Notes under the pieces: generated by a model
What the model saw: the letters and a program-made list of their open reading frames with translations, nothing else
The model's database searches: none
Told to the model about the DNA's origin: nothing
DNA from: Paenibacillus tyrphae
GTDB taxonomy: Bacteria > Bacillota > Bacilli > Paenibacillales > NBRC-103111
DNA: 64,000 nt
Direction: 5' to 3'
NCBI RefSeq assembly: GCF_027925525.1
Contig: NZ_BSDJ01000019.1
Location: forward strand, 56,157-120,156
Part shown: piece by piece, positions 63,922 to 64,000 of the stretch
Position numbering within the stretch: position 1 is the first letter of the stretch
Layout: each line of letters begins with the position of its first letter
Translations under genes and position numbers: made by a program

Positions 63922-64000
63922 AGAGTGTTGAGAAAGTAAGCTTTTACAAAAATAGAGAAGCAAACGGAGGTGGGGTATCCACTGGAGAAGCGATAGCGGC

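Noticed and set aside
63922..64000. Start of another gene or leader at the right edge
   Set aside because: There is a CGGAGG string, but the frames that follow hit stops or have no start codon before the window ends.

Overview
The window is a moderately GC-rich chromosomal segment of an endospore-forming, mesodiaminopimelate-type Firmicute. Gene content and order resemble the Bacillus subtilis dcw-spoIIG-ylm-ileS-lspA-pyr region. Several features point to Paenibacillus or a close relative: murA inside the dcw cluster, the acetyl-DAP genes beside the pyr operon, and the mix of ATG, GTG and TTG starts behind strong Shine-Dalgarno sequences. This assignment is an inference from protein families and synteny, with no database search. 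No tRNA, rRNA, CRISPR array, prophage or complete insertion sequence was recognised, and almost all of the window is conserved core genome.

Layout. (1) Positions 1-4000: the end of bshC (bacillithiol synthase), ahcY (S-adenosylhomocysteinase) and a DUF4349 lipoprotein, the last two each closed by a terminator. (2) Positions 4027-24327: the division and cell wall cluster, mraZ-rsmH-ftsL-pbpB-spoVD-murE-murF-mraY-murD-spoVE-murG-murB-murA-divIB-ftsA-ftsZ. Four MraZ-type boxes at exact 10-bp spacing precede it and a strong terminator ends it. (3) Positions 24383-27457: a long imperfect palindrome, then the sporulation genes spoIIGA-sigE behind a likely Spo0A-type promoter, and sigG behind a good sigma-F/G promoter match. 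(4) Positions 27875-37989: ylmC, pgeF, ylmE, sepF, ylmG, ylmH, divIVA, a T-box leader and ileS, a DUF5665 gene, convergent yteA, lspA and rluD. (5) Positions 38016-41176: patA facing the acetylase-branch DAP genes ykuR and dapH. (6) Positions 41328-50710: the pyrimidine operon pyrR-pyrB-pyrC-carA-carB-pyrF-pyrE behind a sigma-A promoter and a PyrR attenuator. It has no pyrP, pyrK or pyrD. (7) Positions 50780-54335: an ECF sigma factor, a membrane anti-sigma-like protein and an ABC-2 exporter. (8) Positions 54376-63881: methionine salvage genes (mtnB, mtnX, mtnW, mtnE, mtnU) with proBAC inserted between mtnW and mtnE.

How the genes work together. The DAP genes feed MurE, and the mur genes build lipid II for the PBPs and SEDS protein encoded in the same cluster. 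FtsA, FtsZ, SepF, DivIVA, DivIB and FtsL form the divisome. SpoIIGA, sigma-E, sigma-G, SpoVD and SpoVE are its sporulation counterparts. AhcY and the Mtn enzymes recycle two different by-products of S-adenosylmethionine use.

The most notable organisation is in region 8. A proline-specific T-box with its own promoter precedes proB-proA-proC, and only 15 bases separate proC from mtnW-mtnX-mtnB. The methionine salvage genes may therefore be read under proline-tRNA control. Other points worth a second look are the 228-base inverted repeat before spoIIGA, the foreign-looking 320-base gap between pyrC and carA, the missing dihydroorotate dehydrogenase, and the sigma/anti-sigma/ABC module.
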